NCBI GenBank assembly: GCA_004561545.1 | Contig: SFVK01000006.1 | Span: 71,489 to 135,488, forward strand | From: a bacterium | GTDB lineage: Bacteria; Bacillota; Clostridia; Oscillospirales; Ruminococcaceae | DNA length: 64,000 bases | Direction of reading: 5' to 3' | Part shown: positions 26,203-36,577 of the stretch, piece by piece | Layout: every line of letters starts with the position of its first letter | Numbering within the stretch: position 1 is the stretch's first letter | Notes under the pieces: generated by a model | Databases searched by the model: none | Told to the model about the DNA's origin: nothing | The model's input: only the letters and a program-made list of their open reading frames with translations | Program-made: the position numbers and the translations under genes

Positions 26203-27300
26203 GTGGCTGAAAACAAAGAACACATTCTGGCGGTGCGTGACCTGGACATCACCTTCAAGACCACCGCCGGACCGGTCCACGCCATCCGCGGCGTGAACAT
26301 TGACCTGTACCGGGGCGAGACCGTCGCCCTGGTGGGCGAGTCCGGCTCCGGCAAGTCGGTGACCATGAAGGCCGCCATGGGCATTCTGGCCCAGAACGCC
26401 GTGGTCAACTCCGGCTCCATCGAGTTCTCCTACCACCATGAGGACGGCACGCCCGAGACGGTGGACATTCTGACCAAGGACAAAAAGTGGATTCGCCGCC
26501 ACATCAACGGCAAGCGCATCGCCATGGTGTTCCAGGACCCCATGACCAGCCTGGACCCCACCATGCCCATCGGCAAGCAGATCATGGAAGGGATGCTCTG
26601 GCACTTCAAGATGGACAAGAAGGAGGCCTGGAAGCGGGCCGTGGAGCTGCTGGAGGAGGTCGGCATCACCGACGCCGAAAAGCGGATGAAGAACTATCCC
26701 CATCAGCTGTCCGGCGGGATGCGGCAGCGCGTGGTCATCGCCATTGCGCTGGCCTGCAACCCTGACCTGCTGATCTGTGACGAGCCCACCACCGCGCTGG
26801 ACGTGACCATCCAGGCCAAAATTCTGGAGCTGATCCGCAAGATCCAGCGGGAGCGCGGCATCTCGGTCATCTACATCACCCACGACCTGGGCGTGGTGGC
26901 CAAGGTGGCGGACTATGTGGACGTCATGTATGCCGGCAAGATTGTGGAGACCGGCACCATCAACGAGATCTTCTATGATCCCCGCCACCCCTACACCTGG
27001 GGCCTGCTGTCCGCCATGCCCGACCTGGACACCGCCGACGAGCGGCTGTACACCATCCCCGGCTCGCCGCCCAACCTGCTCCACGAGATGCCCGGCGACG
27101 CCTTTGCCGCCCGCAACAAGTTTGCCCTGAACATTGACGACGAGCTTGACCCGCCCATGTTCAAGGTGACCGACACCCACTATGCCGCCACCTGGCTGCT
27201 GGACCCCCGGGCCCCCAAGGTGGAGATGCCGCCCGAGCTGCAGGCCCGCATTGCCCGCATGAAGGCCGAAGCCGACCGCACGGAAAAGGAGGCGCAGTAA
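26203..27300 (+). CDS. oppD: Oligopeptide ABC transporter ATPase OppD
   Basis: A 365-aa ATPase subunit. Walker A GESGSGKS, signature LSGGMRQR and Walker B LLICDEPTTALDV are all present, with the H-loop in YITHDLG. The C-terminal oligopeptide/dipeptide transporter domain (PRHPYTWGLLSAMPDLD) is also present. I chose the GTG at 26203, as TAAGGAGG lies 8 nt before it; the alternative GTG at 26194 overlaps this ribosome site. It is directly followed by oppF. Confidence 0.92.
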   Translation: MAENKEHILAVRDLDITFKTTAGPVHAIRGVNIDLYRGETVALVGESGSGKSVTMKAAMGILAQNAVVNSGSIEFSYHHEDGTPETVDILTKDKKWIRRHINGKRIAMVFQDPMTSLDPTMPIGKQIMEGMLWHFKMDKKEAWKRAVELLEEVGITDAEKRMKNYPHQLSGGMRQRVVIAIALACNPDLLICDEPTTALDVTIQAKILELIRKIQRERGISVIYITHDLGVVAKVADYVDVMYAGKIVETGTINEIFYDPRHPYTWGLLSAMPDLDTADERLYTIPGSPPNLLHEMPGDAFAARNKFALNIDDELDPPMFKVTDTHYAATWLLDPRAPKVEMPPELQARIARMKAEADRTEKEAQ

Positions 27301-27301
27301 C

Positions 27302-28234
27302 ATGGCACAAACCCAAACCGCGCCGCTGCTCAAGGTGAGCGGGCTCAAGCAGTATTTCCGCATCAACAAGAACTTCACCGTCAAGGCGGTGGACGACGTG
27401 AGCTTTGAGATTTATCCCGGCGAGACCTACGGCCTTGTGGGCGAATCCGGCTCCGGCAAGTCCACCATCGGCCGCAGCGTCATCCGCCTGTACGACCCCA
27501 CCGGGGGTTCCATCCTGTTTGACGGGCAGGACATCAGCGGCAGGCTGTCCCGCAGCCAGAGCCAGCATCTGCGCACCCAGATGCAGATGATTTTCCAGGA
27601 CCCCATGGCGTCCCTCAACCCCCGCAAAAAGGTGGGTGACATCATCGCCGAGGGGCTGGACATCCACCACATGTATTCCTCCCGCGCCGAGCGGCAGGAG
27701 AAGGTGGAGAAAATTCTGGCCAAGGTGGGTCTGGCCCCCGAACACGCCGAGCGCTATCCCCACCAGTTCTCCGGCGGCCAGCGCCAGCGCGTGGGCATTG
27801 CCCGCGCACTCATCATGGACCCCAAGCTCATCATTGCCGATGAGTGCATCTCGGCGCTGGACGTCTCCATCCAGGCCCAGGTGGTCAACCTGATGAAGGA
27901 CATCCAGGCCGAGACCGGCACCGCCTATCTCTTCATCGCCCACGACCTGTCCATGGTCAAGTACATCAGCGACCGCATCGGCGTGCTGCATCTGGGCCAC
28001 CTGCTGGAGACCGGCACCACCGATGAAATCTTTGCCAACCCGGTACACCCCTACACCCGCAGCCTGCTCTCCGCCATCCCCATGCCCAACCCGGTGGTGG
28101 AAAAGCGCCGCGTGGCCGAGGCGTACGACTACGCCAGCTCGGGCATTGACTACAACAAGGGCACCAGCCACCTGGTTTCGGGTACCCACTACGTCAAATG
28201 CACCGACGAGGAGTTCGCCCGCTGGACCCGGTAA
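27302..28234 (+). CDS. oppF: Oligopeptide ABC transporter ATPase OppF
   Basis: A 310-aa ATPase subunit that pairs with OppD. Walker A GESGSGKST, signature FSGGQRQR, Walker B LIIADECISALDV (Cys in place of the usual Pro after E, also known in some homologues) and H-loop IAHDLS are visible. It starts 1 nt after the oppD stop. It ends the transporter operon and is followed by a strong terminator. Confidence 0.92.
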   Translation: MAQTQTAPLLKVSGLKQYFRINKNFTVKAVDDVSFEIYPGETYGLVGESGSGKSTIGRSVIRLYDPTGGSILFDGQDISGRLSRSQSQHLRTQMQMIFQDPMASLNPRKKVGDIIAEGLDIHHMYSSRAERQEKVEKILAKVGLAPEHAERYPHQFSGGQRQRVGIARALIMDPKLIIADECISALDVSIQAQVVNLMKDIQAETGTAYLFIAHDLSMVKYISDRIGVLHLGHLLETGTTDEIFANPVHPYTRSLLSAIPMPNPVVEKRRVAEAYDYASSGIDYNKGTSHLVSGTHYVKCTDEEFARWTR

Positions 28235-28275
28235 GATCTGCCGGCGGCGGCTTTTGACGGGCCTGCCCGTCCGCG

Positions 28276-28311
28276 TTCCCGTCCCCGTTTGCTGCGGGGA
28301 CGGGAATTTTT
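28276..28311 (+). terminator. Terminator of the opp operon
   Basis: An 11-bp stem TTCCCGTCCCC/GGGGACGGGAA with a 9-nt loop, followed by five T. Confidence 0.9.
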
Positions 28312-28324
28312 GTATGCGCGCTTC

Positions 28325-28352
28325 ATTTTTATTCATATTCTTGAATAAAAAT
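28325..28352 (+). promoter_or_regulatory. Distal ArgR-like inverted repeat
   Basis: A perfect 11-bp inverted repeat ATTTTTATTCA/TGAATAAAAAT separated by 6 nt. Each arm contains the TGAATA half of the ARG box. It lies about 120 nt upstream of the argG promoter and could be an auxiliary ArgR site for looping. Confidence 0.5.
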
Positions 28353-28452
28353 GCGTAATATGCAGTTTTGGGGGTCAATTTCCTTCCAAAATTCACCACG
28401 TTTTTGCCAAATAATCCGGTGTTGTTGACAATTCCTTGGTGATTCTGCCGGG

Positions 28453-28480
28453 TTGCATTTTGTTGCAGGCCGTGTATAAT
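28453..28480 (+). promoter_or_regulatory. Promoter of the arginine operon
   Basis: TTGCAT, a 16-nt spacer and TATAAT. The -10 is perfect and lies 65 nt upstream of the argG start. Confidence 0.75.
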
Positions 28481-28493
28481 AAGAAGCATCAAA

Positions 28494-28507
28494 TGAATAA
28501 ATATTCA
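28494..28507 (+). promoter_or_regulatory. ARG box (ArgR operator)
   Basis: A perfect palindrome TGAATAAATATTCA that matches the known ArgR/AhrC box core. It starts 13 nt after the -10 box, so it covers roughly +7 to +20 of the transcript, a good place to block the polymerase. It implies repression of argGHCJBDF by arginine; no argR gene lies in the window. Confidence 0.85.
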
Positions 28508-28545
28508 CCGCATCCTGCGGTTGGAATCTGGGAGAGGGATCTATC

Positions 28546-29784
<1,239 letters not shown>

Positions 29785-29807
29785 GTTTCTTTCATTGACC
29801 ATAAGCT

Positions 29808-29838
29808 GCCGCCGGGAGTGTTTGCCCCCGGCGGCGTT
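29808..29838 (+). promoter_or_regulatory. Hairpin between argG and argH
   Basis: GCCGCCGGG and CCCGGCGGC form a 9-bp stem followed only by GTTTG. It is probably a partial terminator or mRNA-stabilising element in the 100-nt gap. Confidence 0.5.
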
Positions 29839-29884
29839 TGTGCTCACACACACACCATTTTTTGACAACCAACGGGAGGTAGCT

Positions 29885-31285
29885 ATGCCCCAACTCTGGC
29901 AGGGACGTTCGTCCAAAGCGGTGGACAGCCGCGTCAACGACTTCAATTCCTCCATCCGCTTTGATGCCCGGATGATCGAGCAGGATATTCAAGGCAGCAT
30001 GGTCCACTCCGAAATGCTGGGCCGTCAGGGCATCATTTCCGCGCAGGACGTGGAGCAGATTCACGCCGGGCTGGCCTCCATTCTAAAGGATCTGCGCAGC
30101 GGCGCGCTGGAGATTGACCCCGCCGCCGAGGATGTCCACACCTTTGTGGAACAGACCCTCACCGCCCGGGTGGGGGACGCCGGCAAGCGCCTTCACACCG
30201 GCCGCAGCCGCAACGACCAGGTGGCGCTGGACATCCGGCTCTATCTGCGGCAGGCCAGCGCCGGGCTGCAGCAGCAGCTCCGCGAGCTGATCGAGACGCT
30301 CTGCTGCCAGGCCGAACAGGGCACCGGCTACGTCATGCCGGGCTACACCCACCTGCAGCGGGCCCAGCCGGTCACCTTTGGGCACCAGCTCATGGCCTAC
30401 GCCTGGATGCTGCTGCGGGACCTGGGCCGCCTGCGGGACGCCACCGCCCGCATGGACGCCGAGTGTCCTTTGGGTTCCGGCGCGCTGGCGGGCACCACCT
30501 ATCCGCTGGACCGGTTCTACACCGCCGCCGAGCTGGGCTTTGACGCGCCCTGCGGCAACTCCATTGACGGCGTGTCCGACCGGGATTTCTGCATCGAGCT
30601 GACCGGCGCCATGGCCACCTGCATGATGCACCTCTCCCGCCTGTCGGAGGAAATCATCCTGTGGTGCAGCTGGGAGTTCAAGTTCATCGAGCTGGACGAC
30701 GCCTTCACCACCGGGTCCTCCATCATGCCCCAGAAGAAAAACCCCGACGTCACCGAGCTGATTCGCGGCAAGACCGGCCGGGTCTACGGTGATCTGAACA
30801 CGCTGCTGGTCATGATGAAGGGCATCCCCCTGGCCTACGACAAGGATATGCAGGAAGACAAGGAAGCCGTCTTTGACGCGGTGGACACCCTGTCCCTCTG
30901 CCTGAAAACCATCACCCCCATGCTGGCCACCATGACCCCGCTGCCCGACAATATGCGCCGCGCCGCCGCCAAGGGCTTTATCAACGCCACCGACTGCGCC
31001 GACTACCTGACCAAAAAGGGGATGCCCTTCCGGGACGCCTACAAGTGCACCGGCACCATGGTGGGCGCCTGCATCGACGCCGGCAAGACGCTGGAGGAGC
31101 TGACGCTGGAAGAGTTCCGCAGTTACAGTCCCCTCTTTGATGAGGACATTTACGAAGCCATCGACCTGACCCGCTGCTGCGAGGGCCGCACCAGCTACGG
31201 CGGCCCCACCAAAGCCAGCGTGCTGCGTCAGGTGGCCGACGTGCGGCAAAAACTCAAGGAAACCGGGGGGCATTCCCATGAGTAA
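29885..31285 (+). CDS. argH: Argininosuccinate lyase
   Basis: A 466-aa enzyme of the fumarase/aspartase superfamily that splits argininosuccinate into arginine and fumarate. The family signature GSSIMPQKKNP and the HTGRSRNDQVALD motif are both present. I chose the ATG at 29885 after GGGAGG; a longer frame reaches back into argG. It overlaps argC by 8 nt. Confidence 0.96.
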   Translation: MPQLWQGRSSKAVDSRVNDFNSSIRFDARMIEQDIQGSMVHSEMLGRQGIISAQDVEQIHAGLASILKDLRSGALEIDPAAEDVHTFVEQTLTARVGDAGKRLHTGRSRNDQVALDIRLYLRQASAGLQQQLRELIETLCCQAEQGTGYVMPGYTHLQRAQPVTFGHQLMAYAWMLLRDLGRLRDATARMDAECPLGSGALAGTTYPLDRFYTAAELGFDAPCGNSIDGVSDRDFCIELTGAMATCMMHLSRLSEEIILWCSWEFKFIELDDAFTTGSSIMPQKKNPDVTELIRGKTGRVYGDLNTLLVMMKGIPLAYDKDMQEDKEAVFDAVDTLSLCLKTITPMLATMTPLPDNMRRAAAKGFINATDCADYLTKKGMPFRDAYKCTGTMVGACIDAGKTLEELTLEEFRSYSPLFDEDIYEAIDLTRCCEGRTSYGGPTKASVLRQVADVRQKLKETGGHSHE

Positions 31286-32213
31286 ATACAAAATTTTTGT
31301 GGACGGTTCCTCCGGCACCACCGGGCTGCGCATTGCGGACCGGCTGGCCGGGCGGGAGGAGTTCACGCTGCTGACCATCCCGGAGGCGGACCGCAAGGAC
31401 GTACACGCCCGGGCGGCGGTCATCAACCAGAGTGATCTGAGCTTTCTCTGCCTGCCCGACGCGGCGGCCCGGGAAGTTCTGCCGCTGGTGGACCCCGCCG
31501 TGCGCATTCTGGACACCTCCACCGCCCACCGCACCGCGCCGGGCTGGCTTTACGGCCTGCCGGAGCTGCACGGCACCCGGGACGCCCTGCCCGCCGCCAC
31601 CCGGGTGGCGGTGCCGGGCTGCTACGCCACCGGCATGATTGTGCTGGTGGCGCCGCTGGTGCGTATGGGGCTGCTGCCCAAAGATTACCCCGTCACCTGC
31701 CACGGCCTTTCGGGCTACTCCGGCGCGGGCAAGAGCGGCATCGCCCAGTACCGCGACCCCGGGCGGGACATCGCCCTGGAAAGCCCCCGCCCCTACGGCC
31801 TGACCCTGAGCCACAAGCACCTGCCCGAGATGCAGGCCGTCTGCGGGCTGAGCACCACGCCGGTGTTCTGCCCCATCGTGGACGACTATTACGCCGGCAT
31901 GGAGGTCACGGTGCCGCTGCACCTGCCGCTGGTGGGCCGCAGCGCCCGGGAGCTGGCCGGGGCCTTGCAGGACTATTACCGCGACGAACCGGTGATTCAC
32001 GTCCATCCGCTGAACGAGGCCCCCGCCTTCCTGCCCGCCAACACGCTGGCCGGCAGGGACAGCCTGGAGATTTACACCACCGTCTCGCCGGACGGCGAGC
32101 GGATGCTGCTCATCAGTGTGCTGGACAACCTGGGCAAGGGTTCCTCCGGCGCGGCCATTCAGTGCATGAATCTGATGCTCGGCCTGCCCGAGACCGCCGG
32201 GCTGGCGCTCTGA
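31278..32213 (+). CDS. argC: N-acetyl-gamma-glutamyl-phosphate reductase, short (type 2) form
   Basis: A 311-aa NADPH-dependent reductase of the acetylated arginine pathway. The nucleotide-binding start is FVDGSSGTTGLRIADRL and the catalytic cysteine lies in VPGCYATG. At 311 aa it is the short type, about 35 residues shorter than the common ArgC. It overlaps the argH stop. Confidence 0.94.
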   Translation: MSKYKIFVDGSSGTTGLRIADRLAGREEFTLLTIPEADRKDVHARAAVINQSDLSFLCLPDAAAREVLPLVDPAVRILDTSTAHRTAPGWLYGLPELHGTRDALPAATRVAVPGCYATGMIVLVAPLVRMGLLPKDYPVTCHGLSGYSGAGKSGIAQYRDPGRDIALESPRPYGLTLSHKHLPEMQAVCGLSTTPVFCPIVDDYYAGMEVTVPLHLPLVGRSARELAGALQDYYRDEPVIHVHPLNEAPAFLPANTLAGRDSLEIYTTVSPDGERMLLISVLDNLGKGSSGAAIQCMNLMLGLPETAGLAL

Positions 32214-32249
32214 CCGGCCCCGGCCCAACTGTGGAAAAGAGGAAAAAGC

Positions 32250-33479
32250 ATGGAACAGTTCAATTTCATTCCCGGCGGCATCTGCGCCGCCAAGGGGTTC
32301 AAGGCGGCGGGCGTCCACTGCGGCATCCGGCGCAACCATTCCAAATATGACCTGGCGCTCATCGCCTCCGACGTGCGCTGCGCCGGCGCGGCCTGCTACA
32401 CCACCAACAAGGTCTACGGCGCGCCCATCCAGGTGGACCGCGTCCACTTGGCGGACGGCCACGCCCAGGCCATCGTGGTGAACAGCGGCAACGCCAACAC
32501 CTGCGCCCCCAACGGTGTGGCGCTGGCCAACGATGTCTGCGATCTGGTGGCAAAGGAGCTGGGCATCCCCGCCGGGGACGTGCTGCCCTCCTCCACCGGC
32601 GTCATCGGGCAGGCCATGGAGCTGGCTCCCTTCGCCGCCGGCGTGCCGGAGGCCGCCGCCAAACTGGCCGCCACCGCCCAGGCCAGCCACGACGCCGCCA
32701 CCGCCATCATGACCACGGACACCCATCCCAAAGAGGTGGCCGTGGAATTTACCCTGGGCGGAAAGCCCTGCCGCATGGGCGCCATCGCCAAAGGCTCCGG
32801 CATGATCCACCCCAACATGGCCACCATGCTGCTCTTCATCACCACCGACGCCAATGTGGAGCCTGCGGTGCTTCAGGCGGCGCTCTCCACCGTGGTGCCC
32901 GCCACCTTCAACCAGATTTCGGTGGACGGCGACACCTCCACCAACGACACCGTGCTTTTGCTGGCCAACGGCCTGGCGGGCAACGCCGCCCCGGCCCCGG
33001 GCAGCGCGGATTACGACACCTTTGTGGCCGCGCTGACCGCCGTGGCGGAACACCTGTGCCGTGAGCTGGCCGGCGACGGCGAGGGCGCCACCAAGCTGCT
33101 GGAGTGCATCGTCACCGGCGCGCCCGATCTGGAAACCGCCCGCGCCGTCTCCAAGAGCGTCATCCACTCCACCCTGTTCAAGGCCGCCATGTTCGGCGCC
33201 GACGCCAACTGGGGCCGGGTGCTCTGCGCCATCGGCTACACGCCGGGGGAGTTTGACATCTCCAAGACCGCCGTGCGGCTGCGCAGCGCCGCCGGGGAGG
33301 TCTTTGTCTGCGAGAACGCCGCCTACCACCCTTACAGCGAGGAAGAGGCCGCCGCGGTCCTGAAGGAGAAGGAGATTCAGATTCTGGTAGACCTGGGCTC
33401 CGGCACCGCTTGCGCCAAAGCCTGGGGCTGCGACCTGACCTACGACTATGTGAAAATCAACGGGGATTACCGGACCTGA
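32250..33479 (+). CDS. argJ: Bifunctional ornithine acetyltransferase / N-acetylglutamate synthase
   Basis: A 409-aa enzyme that recycles the acetyl group from acetylornithine to glutamate and may also start the pathway from acetyl-CoA. It self-cleaves before the nucleophile threonine, T192, in GSGMIHPNMATML. It has full family length, and no separate argA is seen. It follows argC after 36 nt. Confidence 0.95.
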   Translation: MEQFNFIPGGICAAKGFKAAGVHCGIRRNHSKYDLALIASDVRCAGAACYTTNKVYGAPIQVDRVHLADGHAQAIVVNSGNANTCAPNGVALANDVCDLVAKELGIPAGDVLPSSTGVIGQAMELAPFAAGVPEAAAKLAATAQASHDAATAIMTTDTHPKEVAVEFTLGGKPCRMGAIAKGSGMIHPNMATMLLFITTDANVEPAVLQAALSTVVPATFNQISVDGDTSTNDTVLLLANGLAGNAAPAPGSADYDTFVAALTAVAEHLCRELAGDGEGATKLLECIVTGAPDLETARAVSKSVIHSTLFKAAMFGADANWGRVLCAIGYTPGEFDISKTAVRLRSAAGEVFVCENAAYHPYSEEEAAAVLKEKEIQILVDLGSGTACAKAWGCDLTYDYVKINGDYRT

Positions 33480-33501
33480 CCCGGTGCAGAGGGGAACGTG
33501 T

Positions 33502-34356
33502 ATGAAGAACGAAGAAATGGCCCTGCTCTTTTCGGAGGCCACACCCTATATCCAGAAATACCACGGCAAGACGCTGGTGATCAAGTACGGCGGCAACGCC
33601 ATGGTCAACGAGGAGCTCAAGCTCGCCGTCATGAACGACCTGGTCACCCTGACGCTGCTGGGCGTCCGGGTGGTGCTGGTCCACGGCGGCGGCCCCGCCA
33701 TCAACCGGATGCTCCAGCGGGTGGGCAAGGAGTCCCGCTTTGTGGGCGGCCTGCGCTACACCGATGCCGAGACGATGGCCATTGTGCAGCAGGTGCTGGC
33801 CGGTCAGGTCAACAAGGATCTGGTGGCGCTGCTCAAGGGCCGGGGCGTGGGCCTGTGCGGGCTGGACGGCCACACCATCACCTGTTCCCGCAAGACCGAC
33901 GTGGACCTGGGCTATGTGGGCAATGTGGAAAAGGTGGACACCACCCTCATTGAGCACCTGCTGAACGACGGGTTCATCCCCGTGATTGCCACCGTGGGCA
34001 TGGACGAGAACGGCACCGCCTACAACATCAACGCCGACACCGCCGCTGCGGCCATTGCCATCGCCCTCCACGCCGAGAAGCTGGTCTCGATGACCGACAT
34101 TGTGGGCCTGCTCTACGACAAGGACGACGAATCCACCCTCATCCCCGAGGTGGAAATTTCCGAGATTGCCGGCTACAAGGAGCACGGCGTCATTTCCGGC
34201 GGCATGATCCCCAAGATCGAGGGCATGGCCGACGCCATCTATGAGGGCGTCCACGAGGCGGTCATCATTGACGGCCGGGTGCCCCACTCGGTGCTGCTGG
34301 AGATGTTCTCCGACCGCGGGTCCGGCACCCTGTTCTACCGCCGCGGCAGCCGGTGA
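33502..34356 (+). CDS. argB: Acetylglutamate kinase
   Basis: A 284-aa amino-acid kinase that phosphorylates N-acetylglutamate, usually the arginine-inhibited step. The family motifs LVIKYGGNAM, VLVHGGGPAI and NINADTAAAAIA are present. I chose the ATG at 33502 (MKNEEMALL), after GGGGAACG; a GTG 18 nt upstream is less likely because it overlaps this site. Confidence 0.95.
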   Translation: MKNEEMALLFSEATPYIQKYHGKTLVIKYGGNAMVNEELKLAVMNDLVTLTLLGVRVVLVHGGGPAINRMLQRVGKESRFVGGLRYTDAETMAIVQQVLAGQVNKDLVALLKGRGVGLCGLDGHTITCSRKTDVDLGYVGNVEKVDTTLIEHLLNDGFIPVIATVGMDENGTAYNINADTAAAAIAIALHAEKLVSMTDIVGLLYDKDDESTLIPEVEISEIAGYKEHGVISGGMIPKIEGMADAIYEGVHEAVIIDGRVPHSVLLEMFSDRGSGTLFYRRGSR

Positions 34357-34395
34357 GCGCCGCAGCACACCGAAACATCTTCCGGGAGGGTTTTT

Positions 34396-35574
34396 ATGCA
34401 AACCGAAAAAGTGATCCGCCGGGATCTGAAATACATCATGCACACCTACAACCGCAGCCCGCTGGTGCTGGAGCGCGGCATGGGCATGACCGCCTATGAC
34501 GCCGAGGGTAACGCCTATCTGGATTTCACCTCCGGCATCGGCGTCAACTCGCTGGGCTACTGCCATCCCGCCTGGGTGGCCGCCGTGGCGGAGCAGGCCG
34601 GCCGGCTGCAGCACACCTCCAACCTGTACTATACCGCCCCCGACGCCAAGCTGGCCAAGCGGCTGTGCCGCCGCACCGGCATGGATCAGGTGTTCTTTGG
34701 CAACTCGGGCGCCGAGGCCAACGAGGGCGCCATCAAGTGCGCCCGCAAATACAGCGTGACCACCTTCGGCCCCGACCGCAACAAGGTTCTCACGCTGGTC
34801 AATTCCTTCCACGGCCGCACGCTGGCCACCCTGACCGCCACCGGCCAGGACGTCTTCCACAGGGATTTCGGCCCCTTCCCGGGCAACTTTGCCTACGTTG
34901 CCGCCAACGACTTTGACGCGCTGAAGGCCGCCGCCGATGACACCGTCTGCGCCGTCATGATGGAGATGGTGCAGGGCGAAGGCGGCGTCGTGGCGCTGGA
35001 CCCCGACTATGTGCATCAGGTGGAGTCCTACTGCCGCGAGCGGGACATCCTGATTGTGGTGGACGAGGTGCAGACCGGCGTGGGCCGCACCGGCACCTTT
35101 CTGGCCTGCCAGCACTACGGCCTGAAGCCCGACATTGTGACGCTGGCCAAGGGCCTGGGCGGCGGGCTGCCCATCGGCGCGGTTCTCACCACCGCCAAGG
35201 TGGGCGCCGCCATGGGCCCCGGCTCCCACGGCTCCACCTTCGGCGGCAACCCGGTGGTCTGCGCGGGCGCCTGCGCCGTGCTGGACACCATGGACGACGA
35301 CTTTATGAAGAACGTCAATGACCGCGCCGTCCAGCTGCGCGCCGGGCTGGCCGCCCTGCCCCATGTGACCTCCGTCACCGGGTTGGGCCTGATGGTGGGC
35401 GTCGCCTTTGAGGAGGGTATCCAGGCCGCCGACGTGCGCACCGCCTGCGAGCACGCGGGCCTGCTGGTGCTCACCGCCAAGGACCGCCTGCGGCTGCTGC
35501 CCCCGCTGATTCTGACCGAGCAGGACGTCACCACCGCCCTGAACATTCTGGCCGGCGTGCTGGAAAACGCCTGA
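34396..35574 (+). CDS. argD: Acetylornithine aminotransferase
   Basis: A 392-aa PLP enzyme of aminotransferase class III that makes N-acetylornithine. The PLP lysine lies in VTLAKGLGGGLPIGA, and the VVDEVQTGVGRTG motif carries the cofactor-binding aspartate. Length is typical. It follows argB after 39 nt with GGGAGG. Confidence 0.95.
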   Translation: MQTEKVIRRDLKYIMHTYNRSPLVLERGMGMTAYDAEGNAYLDFTSGIGVNSLGYCHPAWVAAVAEQAGRLQHTSNLYYTAPDAKLAKRLCRRTGMDQVFFGNSGAEANEGAIKCARKYSVTTFGPDRNKVLTLVNSFHGRTLATLTATGQDVFHRDFGPFPGNFAYVAANDFDALKAAADDTVCAVMMEMVQGEGGVVALDPDYVHQVESYCRERDILIVVDEVQTGVGRTGTFLACQHYGLKPDIVTLAKGLGGGLPIGAVLTTAKVGAAMGPGSHGSTFGGNPVVCAGACAVLDTMDDDFMKNVNDRAVQLRAGLAALPHVTSVTGLGLMVGVAFEEGIQAADVRTACEHAGLLVLTAKDRLRLLPPLILTEQDVTTALNILAGVLENA

Positions 35575-35593
35575 CCCGGCCCCGGAGGTTTTC

Positions 35594-36505
35594 ATGGAGC
35601 ATCTGTTAAAATTGAGCAGCCTCTCCCCCGCCGAGATCACCCACATTCTCGACGTGGCGGACGAATACAAGCGCCTGCACCGCGCGGGCGCCGACCCCAG
35701 GGACCTGCAGGGCAAGGCCGTGGCCCTGATGTTCGGCAAAAACTCCACCCGCACCCGCACCAGCCTGGAGGTGGGCATCTACCAAATGGGGGGCCTGGGC
35801 ACCTATCTGAGCGCCGACGACCTGCAAATCGCCCGGGGCGAGCCCATTCAGGACACCGCCCGGGTGCTGGGGCGGTACTATGACGCCATTGTGTACCGCA
35901 CCTTCAGGCAGAGCGATGTGGAGGCGCTGGCCCAGTACAGCGGGGTGCCGGTGATCTCCGGCATGACGGATTACGCCCACCCGCTGCAGGTGCTGACCGA
36001 CCTGATGACGGTGCGGGAGCGCCGCGGCACGCTGGCCGGGCTGAAGGCCGGCTTTGTGGGCGATGGCTACAACATGGCCAACAGCCTGATTGTGGGCTGT
36101 CTGATGATGGGTATGCACCTGACCATGGCCTGCCCCAAAGGCTACCGCCCCGCCGCCGATGTGCTGTTCTTTGCCCGGAACTACGGCGACCGGTTCCGCC
36201 TGGTGCAGGACCCCGACGAGGCCGCCCGGGACGCCGATGTGCTCTTCACCGATGTGTGGACCAGCATGGGCATGGAGCGGGAAACCGAGCGCCGCCGCCG
36301 GGATTTCCACGGCTACACGCTGGATGCCGCCCGCATGGCGCTGGCCAGGCCGGACTGCCTGGTGCAGCATCCCCTGCCCGCCCATCGTGGCGAGGAGATC
36401 ACCGACGAGATCCTGGAAGCCCACGCCGGGGAGATTTTTGACGAAGCCGAGAACCGCCTTCATGTGGAAAAAGCCGTCCTGGGCATTCTGCTGGCGGGCA
36501 AATAA
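35594..36505 (+). CDS. argF: Ornithine carbamoyltransferase with an altered HCLP motif
   Basis: A 303-aa enzyme that joins carbamoyl phosphate and ornithine to make citrulline. The carbamoyl-phosphate motif STRTRTSLEVG and the ornithine-side DVWTSMG motif (usual DxxxSMG) are intact. The usual HCLP motif reads HPLP here (Cys to Pro at residue 260), and the usual HPCQ/HPTQ motif reads HPLQ. In known enzymes the HCLP cysteine contacts ornithine. The operon context (last gene of argGHCJBDF) strongly favours ornithine as substrate, but a changed substrate or kinetics is possible. Confidence 0.9.
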   Translation: MEHLLKLSSLSPAEITHILDVADEYKRLHRAGADPRDLQGKAVALMFGKNSTRTRTSLEVGIYQMGGLGTYLSADDLQIARGEPIQDTARVLGRYYDAIVYRTFRQSDVEALAQYSGVPVISGMTDYAHPLQVLTDLMTVRERRGTLAGLKAGFVGDGYNMANSLIVGCLMMGMHLTMACPKGYRPAADVLFFARNYGDRFRLVQDPDEAARDADVLFTDVWTSMGMERETERRRRDFHGYTLDAARMALARPDCLVQHPLPAHRGEEITDEILEAHAGEIFDEAENRLHVEKAVLGILLAGK

Positions 36506-36542
36506 TTTTTTCCCCGGTCTGGTACCTCCCATGGGATTGTGC

Positions 36543-36548
36543 TATAAT
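36543..36548 (+). promoter_or_regulatory. Extended -10 promoter of the small unknown gene
   Basis: TGCTATAAT, an extended -10 with perfect TATAAT, 30 nt upstream of the next start. No good -35 is seen. Confidence 0.55.
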
Positions 36549-36577
36549 GGACACAGCACAAAAATGGAGGGAGACAC

